A stretch of DNA of 64,000 nucleotides from Plastoroseomonas hellenica (GCF_018129085.1 NZ_JAAGBB010000005.1:166738-230737); one strand, 5' to 3'. Shown: positions 14,733 through 23,043, numbered from the stretch's first letter. Notes: generated by a model not told the origin, from the letters alone. Translations and numbers: made by a program.

Positions 14733-15980
14733 TCAGGCGGCGCGATCCATCCGATTGCTGACCGCGCCGGCATGCACGGCTTCGGCCACCATCTGCGCGG
14801 TCGCGGCCGAGAGCGTCCAGCCGAGATGGCCATGGCCGGTGTTGTAGAAGACGCCCGGCCGGCTACCGGCGCCGATGCGCGGCATCAGGTTCGGCGTCAT
14901 CGGCCGCAGCCCGGCCCAGGGCACCACCCGCGCCGTGCCGACATCCGGGAACAGCGCCTCCGTCCAGGCCACCAGCGGCCGGATGCGGTCGGCGCGGATG
15001 TCGCGGTTCTCGCCATTGAACTCCGCCGTGCCGGCCACCCGGAAGCGGTCGCGACCGAGCCGGCTGGTGACGATCTTGGTCGCGTCGTCGAGCAGGCTGA
15101 CCATCGGCGCCGCCGCCCGGCTCCGCTCGTCATCCAGATGCACGGTGATGGAATAGCCCTTCACCGGATAGATGTTGATGCGATCGCCGAGCATCGCGGC
15201 GAAGCGGCGGCTGGCGACGCCGGCGCAGACCACCACCGCATCGGCGGCCAGCACCTCCCTGCTTCCGTCCGGGGCCGTCCAGCCGATGGCGATGCCGTCC
15301 CGGCCATGGGTGATGCTGTCCACCGCGGCATCGAAGTGGAAGCGGGCGCCGCGCCGCGCACAGGCCTCCGCCAGGCCGCGCGTGTATTTGTGGATGTCGC
15401 CGGTCGCATCCGAGGGCGTGAAGAAGCCGCCATGGTAGTGGCCATGCAGCGCGGGCTCGATCGCGCGCATCTCCTCCGGCGTCACCGGATGGCGGTCGAG
15501 CCCGCCTTCGCGCAGCAGCGCGTTGACGCGCGCCGCGGCATCGAAGCCCGCCTTGTCGCGGTAGATGTGCAGGATGCCGCGCCGCTCCAGGTCGAAATCG
15601 ATCCCTTCCTGCGCGGCGATCGCGAACAGGTGGCGGCGCGCCTCGATCGCGAGCCTGGTCGTCGCGATGGTGTTGGCGCGGTAGTGCCGGATCTGGCCCG
15701 CGAACTCACCGAGCCAGGAATATTTGTGGAAGCTCGGGCGCGGGTTGAGCAGCAGCGGCGCGTCGCCGCGCAGCATCCACTTCATGCCCTTCAGCACCGT
15801 GGCCCAGCTGTTCCAGACCTCGGCATTGCTGGCCGAGAGCTGCCCGCCATTGGCGAAGGAAGTTTCCATGGCGGCATAGCGGTGCCGGTCGAGGACGACC
15901 ACGGAATGGCCGCGCTCCAGCAGCGCATGGGCGGTGGTGACGCCGGTGATCCCGGCTCCGATGATGGCGATCTTGCTCAC
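14733..15980 (-). CDS. dadA: DadA-like FAD-dependent amino-acid dehydrogenase/oxidase
   Basis: A 415-residue flavoprotein of the DadA/glycine oxidase (DAO) family, which oxidatively deaminates D-amino acids or glycine. The N-terminal FAD site reads IAIIGAGITGVTTAHALLER, the E-x-H segment follows in VVVLDRHRYAAMETS, and the substrate domain carries FFTPSDATGDIHKYTRGLA. The C-terminal FAD contact is GVFYNTGHGHLGWTLS. The start is taken as GTG at 15980, with GGAG about eight bases upstream; an ATG at 16040 lies inside the riboswitch and would be wrong. A tandem glycine riboswitch precedes the gene, so glycine or a glycine-yielding compound is the likely signal and possibly the substrate. Two broken copies lie at 6871-7403 and 11455-11678. 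Confidence 0.88.
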   Translation of the reverse strand: MSKIAIIGAGITGVTTAHALLERGHSVVVLDRHRYAAMETSFANGGQLSASNAEVWNSWATVLKGMKWMLRGDAPLLLNPRPSFHKYSWLGEFAGQIRHYRANTIATTRLAIEARRHLFAIAAQEGIDFDLERRGILHIYRDKAGFDAAARVNALLREGGLDRHPVTPEEMRAIEPALHGHYHGGFFTPSDATGDIHKYTRGLAEACARRGARFHFDAAVDSITHGRDGIAIGWTAPDGSREVLAADAVVVCAGVASRRFAAMLGDRINIYPVKGYSITVHLDDERSRAAAPMVSLLDDATKIVTSRLGRDRFRVAGTAEFNGENRDIRADRIRPLVAWTEALFPDVGTARVVPWAGLRPMTPNLMPRIGAGSRPGVFYNTGHGHLGWTLSAATAQMVAEAVHAGAVSNRMDRAA

Positions 15981-16037
15981 TGCAGGCTCCGTGACGAGGG
16001 TTCGCAGCGAAGGGCATGGCCACCCTTCCTCTGCCCC

Positions 16038-16227
16038 CATCTGTCACGGTACCTGAGAGCTTGATCCGGACCCCCTGGCGGAGGCGGCCGGATATCCCCT
16101 TCGGTGGATGCCTCTCGGCATCTCTCTCCAGATCGTCCTGGCGATGCGGTCCTGGGGCCTGAGAGTTTCCTGGGGGGTTGCTCCGTCGGCGGCCCGCCGG
16201 CTTGAGGCCGGCAGACACTCTCCCGCA
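16038..16227 (-). ncRNA. Tandem glycine riboswitch upstream of dadA
   Basis: Read on the minus strand, the leader contains two glycine aptamers in tandem. The first (about 16135-16227) starts GGGAGAGTGTC and has the core GACGGAGCAA and AACTCTCAGGC. The second (about 16038-16135) starts CTGGAGAGAG and has CCACCGAAGGGG and AGCTCTCAGGTACCGTGACAG. These are the hallmark blocks of the bacterial glycine riboswitch, including the short linker between aptamers. It ends about 58 bases before the GTG of dadA, so it likely switches that gene on with glycine, either by anti-termination or at translation. No T-run terminator is evident, favouring translational control. Confidence 0.92.
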
Positions 16228-16337
16228 TCACCTGAGCGGACGCCGGCACTCTCTGCGCGCAGGGGGCGGGAGGTCAACCGGAATCCCGCCCCCTGTCCCG
16301 CCGGGCGCGGGGGGCGGCCATCCGGCTCCGGCATCGC

Positions 16338-17078
16338 TCAGGTCGCGTCGTGGAAGATGATGCCGAGCGTGTGGCGCCGGCCGGAGCGCAGCCGGCTGAC
16401 GCCGTGGCGCAGGTTGACGCGGTAGCTGCCCTTGGTGCCCTGCACCGGCCGGTTGTGCACGGCGAAGGCGACGGCATCGCCCTGGCGCAACGGCACCACC
16501 TCCGCCCGGCTCTGCATGCGCGGGCGCTGCTCGGTCAGCACGAATTCGCCGCCGGTGAAGTCACGGCCAGGCTCGGAGAGCAGGATCGCCACCTGCAGCG
16601 GGAAGGCGAGCTCGCCATAGAGATCCTGGTGCAGGCAGTTGTAGTCGCCCGGGCCATATTGCAGCAGCAGCGGCGTCGGCCGCGTCTGGCCGGCCGCGTG
16701 GCACTGCTCGATGAAGGCGGCATGGGTCTCCGGGTAGCGCTGGCCGATGCCCATGCGCTGGTTCCAGTCATTGGCGACGATGGCGAGGCGCGGGTAGAGC
16801 GCGGCTCGCAACCCGCCCAGCAGCTTCGGCAGCGGGTAGCGGAAGTAGCGGTACTCGCCGCGGCCGAAGCCGTGCCGCGCCATCACGACATGGCTGCGGA
16901 AATGCGCCTCCTCCGGATAGAGCGCCGCGATGTCGCGGCATTCCTCCGGGGTCAGCAGCGCGTCGAGGACGGCGCAGCCCTGGCCGTCCAGCTCCGCCGC
17001 GAGCGCGCCCCAGTCGTAGCGCGCGATCCGCGCCTCGGCGGATGGCGCGCCCGGGACGATCTTCGTTTGCGCATTCAT
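16338..17078 (-). CDS. 2OG-Fe(II) oxygenase linked to alkylation repair
   Basis: A 246-residue 2-oxoglutarate/Fe(II) dioxygenase with the double-stranded beta-helix signature. Iron ligands are H150 and D152 in LHQDLYG and H225 in NLRHGVS, and an Arg in the following strand (R234/R235) should bind 2-oxoglutarate. The N-terminal 100 residues include DALLTPEECRDIAALYPEE, typical of small oxygenases encoded next to Ada/Ogt genes. Its start overlaps the stop of ogt by four bases (ATGA), so the two are translationally coupled. The substrate is not known; oxidative dealkylation is inferred from the operon. Confidence 0.85.
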   Translation of the reverse strand: MNAQTKIVPGAPSAEARIARYDWGALAAELDGQGCAVLDALLTPEECRDIAALYPEEAHFRSHVVMARHGFGRGEYRYFRYPLPKLLGGLRAALYPRLAIVANDWNQRMGIGQRYPETHAAFIEQCHAAGQTRPTPLLLQYGPGDYNCLHQDLYGELAFPLQVAILLSEPGRDFTGGEFVLTEQRPRMQSRAEVVPLRQGDAVAFAVHNRPVQGTKGSYRVNLRHGVSRLRSGRRHTLGIIFHDAT

Positions 17079-17635
17079 GCCTGGGCCTCCTTCTCAAGCA
17101 GCGCGCGTTTCCGCGCGACCCCCCAGCGATAGCCGGAGAGCGCGCCGTCGCTCCGCACCACGCGGTGGCAGGGGATGGCGACGGCGATCGGGTTGGCGCC
17201 GCAGGCCTGGGCCACCGCGCGTACCGCCTTGGGTGCGCCGATGCGCCGGGCGATCTCGGCATAGCCAGCGGTCTCGCCGGCGGGGATCCCGCGCAGCGCC
17301 TGCCAGACGCGCCGCTGGAAATCGGTGCCGCCGGCATCGAGCGGCAGGTCGAGGCCGCCGTGCGGCGCTTCGATGAAGCGCAGCACGCGGGCGAGCAGGT
17401 CCTGGGTGGCGGCATCGCCGCCGGCAACCTCGGCATCCGCGAAGCGCTCGCGCAGCTCCTGCACGAGGGCTTCGGGCTCGTCGCCGAGCAGGATGGCGCA
17501 GATGCCCGCATCGCTCCGCGCGACCAGCACCGCGCCGAGGGATGCCGTGCCGGTGGCGAAGCGGACCGCGGCGGTGCGGCCGCCCGCGCGGGCGGAAGTC
17601 GGGGACAGGCTGGCCTGATTCATCATGGGGTTCAT
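17075..17635 (-). CDS. ogt: Methylated-DNA-protein-cysteine methyltransferase
   Basis: A 186-residue suicide repair protein that takes methyl groups from O6-methylguanine onto its own cysteine. The catalytic block IPCHRVV contains Cys156. The DNA-recognition helix-turn-helix GETAGYAEIARRIGAPKAVRAVAQACGANP precedes it in order, and GALSGYRWGVARKRALLEKE ends the fold. It matches the C-terminal half of Ada; no Ada N-terminal zinc/AraC part is present. Upstream of the coupled 2OG oxygenase gene on the minus strand, in a repair cluster with AlkB. Confidence 0.93.
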   Translation of the reverse strand: MNPMMNQASLSPTSARAGGRTAAVRFATGTASLGAVLVARSDAGICAILLGDEPEALVQELRERFADAEVAGGDAATQDLLARVLRFIEAPHGGLDLPLDAGGTDFQRRVWQALRGIPAGETAGYAEIARRIGAPKAVRAVAQACGANPIAVAIPCHRVVRSDGALSGYRWGVARKRALLEKEAQA

Positions 17636-17740
17636 TGACGTCGCTCCTTGATCCTCGCCACGGGATCTAGGGCATCCTCCGGCGCGCCACCCTCCGCTCC
17701 TTGCGGCCGCATCGCCCCAGGATCGACCCGTCGCGGACGA

Positions 17741-18562
17741 CTATCCCCGGCCGGCGCAGCGGGTGACGAAGGCCGCGATCAGCGCCGTGACCTCGGCCGG
17801 CCGCTCCAGGCTCGGCAGATGGGCGGCGCCGGTCAAGGCATGGCCCGACCCGTTCGGCAGCATGGCCGCGACATCGCGGCTGCGTTCCTGGATATGGGGA
17901 AAGTCGCGGTCGCCCCAGATCACCAGCGACGGCGCCGATATCGCGCCCAGGCGATGGAAGGCGGGCGCGAGCGCGACATCCCGCCCGATCGGCGGCGCGC
18001 GGAGCGCGATGCCGTTCATCTCCAGGAACAGCCGGCGCGCTTCGCCCGTGATGCGGCCCTCCGGCGCCAGCGGTCCGTCCAGCCAGAGGCGCGCCTTGAT
18101 CGCGTTCACCCGATCGAGATCGCCGGCCGCTTCGGCTTGTTTCTGCCGGGCGAGCAGGCTCTCGATCTCCGGCGGATGGATCGGCTCCGGCGCGCCGGTC
18201 ACGCTGGGCGCGATGAGCACCAGGGCGCGGATGGAGGCGGGATGCCGCAGCGCCGCGTCGACCGCGATCCGCCCACCCTGCGAGCACCCGACGAGGATCG
18301 CGGGCCTGCCATCCGCCAGGGCGCCGATCACCGCCATCAGGTCCGCGACCGCGGAGAACGCCTCCTGCTCGGCCTGGGTCTCGCCGAAGCCCCGCCGGTC
18401 ATAGGCGATGGCCTTGCTGCCGGCACCGATTCCGTCGAGCTGCGCGCGCCACATGCGGCTGTCACAGACATTGGCGTGCAGGAAGATGACGGGATCGCCG
18501 CTGCCGACGGCCTCCGCGGCCAGCATGGCGCGGCCGGACGCAATCCGATGATGGGCGTTCAT
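17741..18562 (-). CDS. Alpha/beta-fold hydrolase
   Basis: A 273-residue cytoplasmic alpha/beta hydrolase. The oxyanion region is FLHANVCDSRMW and the nucleophile elbow GCSQGG places Ser94 as catalytic. The acid (WGDRDFPHI) and the His (GAAHLPSLERP) follow at the expected places. It resembles carboxylesterase and lactonase-type members without pointing to one substrate. It lies between alkB and ogt on the same strand with gaps of 74 and 105 bases, and may be an unrelated passenger in the repair cluster. Confidence 0.85.
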   Translation of the reverse strand: MNAHHRIASGRAMLAAEAVGSGDPVIFLHANVCDSRMWRAQLDGIGAGSKAIAYDRRGFGETQAEQEAFSAVADLMAVIGALADGRPAILVGCSQGGRIAVDAALRHPASIRALVLIAPSVTGAPEPIHPPEIESLLARQKQAEAAGDLDRVNAIKARLWLDGPLAPEGRITGEARRLFLEMNGIALRAPPIGRDVALAPAFHRLGAISAPSLVIWGDRDFPHIQERSRDVAAMLPNGSGHALTGAAHLPSLERPAEVTALIAAFVTRCAGRG

Positions 18563-18636
18563 GATCCATCCTGGCCGATGCCGGGGAGGTTGGCCACAAT
18601 CGCCGCGAAGGCGGCCCGGCTCAAGCCGCGCTGCGC

Positions 18637-19293
18637 CTACAGCGCGCCCCGGAAGGTGAGGTTGATGCGCATCCGGCCGAGCTTCGGATGCTCGCCATCC
18701 TTCAGCGTGGCGACGCCGTGGAAGCGCAGCCGCGACGGGCCACCCCAGACCGCGACATCGCCGTGGCGCAGCGCATAGGTGGCGATCGGGTCCGTGCGCT
18801 TCAGCCCGCCGAACTGGAAGCGCGCCGGCAGGCCGAGCGAGACCGAGACGATCGGCTGCGCGAGGTCGCGCTCATTCCTGTCCTGATGCAGCGAGAGGCG
18901 CGCGCCCGGCGCGTAGCGGTTGATCAGGCAGGCATCCGGCGCGAAGCCGGGATAGCCGGCCTCGGCCGCCGCCACCGCAGCCAGCGCGCGGAAGCATTCC
19001 GGCATGGCGGGCCAGGGCCGGCCGCTCTCGGGGTCGCGGCCGTCATAGCGGTAGCCGCTGCGGTCGCTGACCCAGCCGGCGGCGCCGCAATTGGTCATGG
19101 CGACCGACATGGTGAAGCCGCCAGGCGTGACCAGGTGGCGGAAGGGCGCGGCCGCGGTGACCGCGGCAATCGCCGGGAGCAGCGCATCCTCGAAGGGCAG
19201 CGCCGCGCCGCGCAGCAGCAGGGCGCCTTCCGCCATCGCCTCGCGCTCGGGGCCGGCGGGTTCGGCATGGTCGAAAAGGTCGTGCATCGTCAT
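18637..19293 (-). CDS. alkB: AlkB, DNA oxidative demethylase
   Basis: A 218-residue homologue of E. coli AlkB, which uses Fe(II) and 2-oxoglutarate to remove methyl groups from 1-methyladenine and 3-methylcytosine. Ligands are H136 and D138 in LSLHQDRNE and H192 in FHGV; R209 and R215 in RMRINLTFR bind 2-oxoglutarate. The nucleotide-recognition lid segment (PGGFTMSVAMTNCG, SGYRYDGRDP) is also typical. The length is standard. It follows the conserved hypothetical gene by seven bases, so the two are one transcript. Confidence 0.95.
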   Translation of the reverse strand: MTMHDLFDHAEPAGPEREAMAEGALLLRGAALPFEDALLPAIAAVTAAAPFRHLVTPGGFTMSVAMTNCGAAGWVSDRSGYRYDGRDPESGRPWPAMPECFRALAAVAAAEAGYPGFAPDACLINRYAPGARLSLHQDRNERDLAQPIVSVSLGLPARFQFGGLKRTDPIATYALRHGDVAVWGGPSRLRFHGVATLKDGEHPKLGRMRINLTFRGAL

Positions 19294-19300
19294 CGCCGTG

Positions 19301-19927
19301 TCAGCGCCTCATGGTGTCGATCGACGGGTGCAGCGCCGGCCGATAGCCGGCTGCGAGCGCGGCAAGGGTCGAGGGCGGCGTGAGCAGCCCGTCGATGGCG
19401 GGCGGCGGCACGGCCGCCCGATAGCCGCCCGGCGACCAGCGGAAGCATCCTCCGCGCATGGTGATGTAGGCATCCCCGCCTGCCGCGACCATGGCGCCGT
19501 CGGGCAGGGCTGCGATGCGGCCGGGGAGCGCGTGCAGCCGCTTGCCGCCGCGGTCCAGCCGCTCCCGATGCAGCGCCGCATCCATCGCCGCCGCCGCCGG
19601 CGGATCGCCGCCATTGCCGCGGGCCCAGGCGGCCCGGAAGCCTTCCGCCGCGGCGCGGCGACAGAAGAAGCAGGGGCGGTGGCCGGCGGCCAGTGCCGTC
19701 GCCTCGTCGAGGAAGAAGAGCTCGGTCCAGCTCCGCCCGCCCATGACGTCGCGGCGGCGGCCCTGGTAGTCGAGGCGGCAGACGAGCCAGGCCTTGCCGG
19801 CCCAGCGCTTCCTGAGCAGCAAGCGGGTGGCGGGATCGTGGATGATGCCGCGGTTGCCGGTGAAGAACCCGCGCTCGGGCATCGCGACGATCTCGCCGGT
19901 CGGCGTGACGCGGTTCTGCCGGGGCAT
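19301..19927 (-). CDS. Conserved hypothetical protein with CxxC, partner of alkB
   Basis: A 208-residue protein of unknown function. It begins MPRQNRVTPTGEIVAMPERG, a start I associate with proteins encoded beside DNA-repair genes in alphaproteobacteria (from memory, unverified). A C86-x-x-C89 pair in HRPCFFCRR could bind metal, and charged conserved-looking blocks (FFLDEATALAAGHRP, RRDVMGG) suggest an enzyme or nucleic-acid-binding protein. No signal peptide or membrane segment. The start at 19927 is preferred because the longer frame up to 20413 lies over the CoA-transferase gene. It ends seven bases before alkB, so a role in alkylation repair is a reasonable guess only. Confidence 0.75.
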   Translation of the reverse strand: MPRQNRVTPTGEIVAMPERGFFTGNRGIIHDPATRLLLRKRWAGKAWLVCRLDYQGRRRDVMGGRSWTELFFLDEATALAAGHRPCFFCRRAAAEGFRAAWARGNGGDPPAAAAMDAALHRERLDRGGKRLHALPGRIAALPDGAMVAAGGDAYITMRGGCFRWSPGGYRAAVPPPAIDGLLTPPSTLAALAAGYRPALHPSIDTMRR

Positions 19928-20033
19928 GTCGCCTGCCTCCTCCCGCCGGTTCCATCCGGCGATGAGAGACTTGGCGCCATCCGGCCGCCGCGCAACGGCC
20001 GGGCGTTGCGCTGGTATCCGGCCGCGTCGCCCG

Positions 20034-21236
20034 CTATCCGCCCGGCTCGACGACCACGCCGGCCTCGGCCAGGCGGTCGATGGTCGCGTCGTCCAGCCCG
20101 GCCTGGCGCAGGATGGCGCGGGATTGCTCGCCGAGGCGCGGCGCGGGCAGCGCCTCCTCCCGCATGCCGCCGCTGAAGCGGTTCGGGATGGCGGTGCGGC
20201 GGATGCGGCCCTCGCTCGGGTGCTCCTCGGCCGCGAAGAAGCCGGTGGCGGCGAGGTGCGGATCCTCCAGCAATGATTCCAGGCTGTTGTAGGCGGCGCA
20301 GGGCACGTCCTTCTCGCCGAGGATCGCGAGCCACTCGGCGGTGGTCTTCTCGCGCATCGCGCCGGCGCGGATCTCGAGGTAATCGGCCGCATTGGCGGTG
20401 CGCGACGCGGCATCGCGGAAGCGCGGGTCGGTCTTCAGCTCGGGACGGCCGATGGCGTCGAAGAAGCCGAAGGCCTGGGCGTTGGTGTTCGGCCCGACCG
20501 TGATGTAGCCGTCCCGCGTCGCGACCGGCCGGTAGTCGGGGCTGAGCAGCCGCCCATCACCGAGCGGGCCGACCGGCGGGTCGAAGGTGCCGGCGCCGAG
20601 ATGCTCGCTCATCACGAAGCTCGCCATGTTCTCGAACATCGGCACCTCGATCGCCTCGCCGATGCCGGTCTTCTCGCGCCGGTACAGCGCAAAGCCGATG
20701 CATTGCGCGGCGATCAGGCCGGTGATGTGGTCGGTCATGACCATGGGCACGAAGCGCGGCGTGCCATTGGCCCGCTCGAAGGTGCCGGCGACGCCGGAGA
20801 GCGACTGGATGATCGGGTCATAGGCCGGGCGGTTGAAGTAAGGGCCGCCGCGCCCGAAGGCGAGGATGGAGCAATGGATCAGCCGCGGGTTGCGCGCCCT
20901 GAGCGCTTCCCAGCCGAGCCCCGCCCGCTCCAGCGCCTGCGGGCGGATGTTGCTGACGAAGACATCCGCGCCTTCGATCAGCCGCAGCAGCGCCGCGCGG
21001 CCCTCGGGATGCTTGATGTCGAGCGCGAGCGAGCGCTTGTTGCGGTTAAACTGCATGAACTTGCCGGACATGCCGGGATTGCGCGAGCCCTGCGCCATCC
21101 GCCGCAGCAGGTCGCCCTCCGGCGCCTCGACCTTGATCACCTCGGCGCCCTGGTCGGCCATCATGCGGGAGCAGATCGGCCCGACCACGACTGCCGTCAT
21201 GTCGATGACGCGGATGCCCGCGAGCGGCCCGCTCAT
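20034..21236 (-). CDS. Type III CoA-transferase (CaiB/BaiF family)
   Basis: A 400-residue family III CoA-transferase, moving CoA between a donor thioester and a carboxylic acid through an acyl-Asp intermediate. The N-terminal Rossmann part reads LAGIRVIDMTAVVVGP and ADQGAEVIKVEAPEGD. The catalytic Asp is D140 in RPAYDPIIQ, and the YRREKTGIGEAIEVPMFE segment is standard. It starts at 21236, overlapping the stop of the dehydratase gene by four bases, so the two enzymes are produced together. The pairing suggests activation of an organic acid to its CoA ester and hydration of an enoyl-CoA, as in mesaconate or C5-dicarboxylate routes; the substrate is not certain. Confidence 0.9.
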   Translation of the reverse strand: MSGPLAGIRVIDMTAVVVGPICSRMMADQGAEVIKVEAPEGDLLRRMAQGSRNPGMSGKFMQFNRNKRSLALDIKHPEGRAALLRLIEGADVFVSNIRPQALERAGLGWEALRARNPRLIHCSILAFGRGGPYFNRPAYDPIIQSLSGVAGTFERANGTPRFVPMVMTDHITGLIAAQCIGFALYRREKTGIGEAIEVPMFENMASFVMSEHLGAGTFDPPVGPLGDGRLLSPDYRPVATRDGYITVGPNTNAQAFGFFDAIGRPELKTDPRFRDAASRTANAADYLEIRAGAMREKTTAEWLAILGEKDVPCAAYNSLESLLEDPHLAATGFFAAEEHPSEGRIRRTAIPNRFSGGMREEALPAPRLGEQSRAILRQAGLDDATIDRLAEAGVVVEPGG

Positions 21237-22096
21237 GCCGCGAACTCCAATTCCATCTCAGCGGCCAGGCTGCCATCCGGCGCCGCCACCCAGCAGGCCA
21301 TCCGCCCGCCCTCCGGGGCGCGGCCGCAGAAGCGCGCGGTCTGGCCGACGAAGAGGGGGCGGCGCAGCCGCGCGGTGAAGCCGAGGAGCGGGCCCGGCGC
21401 GCGCTTCATCGCGGCCTCCAGCATGAGCTGCATGGTGAGTCCGCCATTCTGCACCACGCCCGGATAGCCTTCGGCCTCGCGCGCGTAGTCGGCATCGTAG
21501 TGGATGCGATGGCCGTTCCAGGTGACGGCGGAATAGCGGAACACCAGCACCGGATCGAGGAGGACCGGGTCCGACCAGGCTTCGTCCGCCGGGGCAGGGA
21601 TCGGCGTGGTCGCCGTGCTCTGCGTGCCCGGCGGCACCGCCTCGCGATAGATCGCGTCGAACTCGTCGACCGCGATGACCTTGCCGCGCGCATTGATGGT
21701 CTGCCGCATAGTCAGCACGACGATCAGGCCGGTGCGCGCCTGCTTCGGCTCGATGCCCGCGACCTCGATCACCTTCGCCGCATCGTCGCCGACATGCAGC
21801 ACGCCATGCAGGCGGGCGCGCCGGCCGGCGCCCATGCGGCGCGGCAGCGGGATGGGCGGCAGGAACTCGCCCTTGCGCGCATGCCCGTCCGGGCCGATCG
21901 CGGATTGCCGCGCCACATCGGCGAAGAACATGCCGAACCAGTGCGGCGGCAGGGCGGAGCCGCGGCGGTAGCTGTCGGGATCCTGGTCCAGCATGCCGGC
22001 GATGCGCCTGACGGCGGCGAGGCTGATGTCGTCCTCCACGACGCGCGTGCGTCCGATCCATGAACGCAGTCCGGACATGTCGAAGGCATCGGACAT
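21233..22096 (-). CDS. FAS1-like/MaoC-type acyl-CoA dehydratase (mesaconyl-CoA hydratase-like)
   Basis: A 287-residue double hot-dog hydratase. The N-terminal half is FAS1-like (LRSWIGRTRVVEDDISLAAV...PPHWFGMFFADV). The C-terminal half carries the hydratase core NGHRIHYDADYAREAEGYPG followed by VVQNG; HYD supplies the catalytic Asp and the RIH segment the His. It resembles mesaconyl-C4-CoA hydratase and HTD2-type dehydratases. ATG 22096 (MSDAFDMSGL) is preferred over the longer frame from 22171, which runs through the operator region. Coupled to the downstream CoA-transferase and divergent from the IclR regulator. Confidence 0.85.
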   Translation of the reverse strand: MSDAFDMSGLRSWIGRTRVVEDDISLAAVRRIAGMLDQDPDSYRRGSALPPHWFGMFFADVARQSAIGPDGHARKGEFLPPIPLPRRMGAGRRARLHGVLHVGDDAAKVIEVAGIEPKQARTGLIVVLTMRQTINARGKVIAVDEFDAIYREAVPPGTQSTATTPIPAPADEAWSDPVLLDPVLVFRYSAVTWNGHRIHYDADYAREAEGYPGVVQNGGLTMQLMLEAAMKRAPGPLLGFTARLRRPLFVGQTARFCGRAPEGGRMACWVAAPDGSLAAEMELEFAA

Positions 22097-22165
22097 GGCG
22101 ATGGGGTGCTCCTTGGCGTTTCCTGCGGTTGCGCCGAGCCTAGCCGTGCGGGAGGCTCTGTGGCC

Positions 22166-22181
22166 GATCACGTATGTGATC
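22166..22181. promoter_or_regulatory. Palindrome GATCAC-GTAT-GTGATC, IclR operator candidate
   Basis: A perfect 6+6 inverted repeat in the 107-bp divergent region between the dehydratase/CoA-transferase operon and the IclR gene, flanked symmetrically by GGCC. Position and symmetry fit the binding site of the adjacent IclR protein. Confidence 0.55.
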
Positions 22182-22203
22182 TTTGGCCGCGGGGAGGGGC
22201 TTC

Positions 22204-22989
22204 ATGGCCGCAGGCTTCGTCAAATCGGCCCAGCGCACGCTGGAGGTGCTGGAGTATTTCGCCGCCACCCACCATCCCGCCGGCGTCGGCGAGATCGCGC
22301 GCGAGCTCGGCTATCCGCAGTCCAGCACATCGGTGCTGCTCGGCGACCTCGCGCGGCTTGGCTACCTCGAACAGGACGGGATGCGCCGCTACCGGCCGAC
22401 CTTGCGCGTGATGCTGCTGGGCGGCTGGCTGCAGGACCGGCTGATCGGCGATGGCAGCCTGCTGCGGCGCATGGAGCAGCTCCGCGCCCGGCACCAGGTC
22501 ACGGTGCTGATCGGCATGCAGGCCGGCGCGCGGGTGCGCTACATCCTGACGCTGCGTCGCCCCGGCGCCGACGCCACCATGCGCGCCGGCATGATGCGCC
22601 CGATCGGCCGCGCCGCGGTCGGCAAGGCGCTGCTGATGCTGCGGACCGACACCGAGGCGCAGCGCATCCTGCGCCGCGCCAATGCGGAGGAGCCGGAAGC
22701 TCGCCGCGTTGATGTCGCCGATGTGCTCGAGGACATCGGCGCCTCCCGCCGCAGGGGCTGGACCGAGAGCGGCGGCGCTGTCGTGCCGGGGCAGAACGTG
22801 CTGGCCATGCCGCTGCCCGCGATGGCCGGGCAACCACCCATGGCGATCGGCCTCGGTGCCCTCGGGGAGGAGGTGGAGCGGCAGAGGCCAGCGCTGGTGG
22901 CGGCGCTGCGCGAGACCTGCGCCGCCCTGCGGCACGACGCCGACCCGGCCGCGGGCGGCACCGGGGGCACGCAGCGCCGGCGCCGCTGA
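22204..22989 (+). CDS. IclR-family transcriptional regulator
   Basis: A 261-residue regulator. Residues 4-70 form the IclR winged helix (KSAQRTLEVLEYFAATHHPAGVGEIARELGYPQSSTSVLLGDLARLGYL). Residues 80-245 form the ligand-binding domain, with GRAAVGKALLM and the closing NVLAMPLPAM. ATG 22204 is chosen because GGGGAGGGG lies about five bases before it; a TTG at 22183 falls in the operator. Transcribed away from the CoA-transferase/dehydratase operon, which it probably controls in response to the acid that operon handles. Confidence 0.9.
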   Translation: MAAGFVKSAQRTLEVLEYFAATHHPAGVGEIARELGYPQSSTSVLLGDLARLGYLEQDGMRRYRPTLRVMLLGGWLQDRLIGDGSLLRRMEQLRARHQVTVLIGMQAGARVRYILTLRRPGADATMRAGMMRPIGRAAVGKALLMLRTDTEAQRILRRANAEEPEARRVDVADVLEDIGASRRRGWTESGGAVVPGQNVLAMPLPAMAGQPPMAIGLGALGEEVERQRPALVAALRETCAALRHDADPAAGGTGGTQRRRR

Positions 22990-23029
22990 CGGGCCGATTT
23001 TTCCCTTGCAGGCCGCTATGTCGGCAGCT

Positions 23030-23043
23030 ATATCGTAAGATAT
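23030..23043. promoter_or_regulatory. Inverted repeat ATATC-GTAA-GATAT overlapping the padR start
   Basis: A perfect 5+5 inverted repeat whose right arm runs into the ATG of the PadR-family gene at 23042. Such a site would let the protein repress its own transcription, as known for the E. coli relative YqjI. Confidence 0.5.

Noticed and set aside
15981..16040. Longer N-terminus of the DadA-like protein
   Set aside because: The ATG at 16040 is in the riboswitch; GTG 15980 has GGAG and gives the FAD motif at the usual place.
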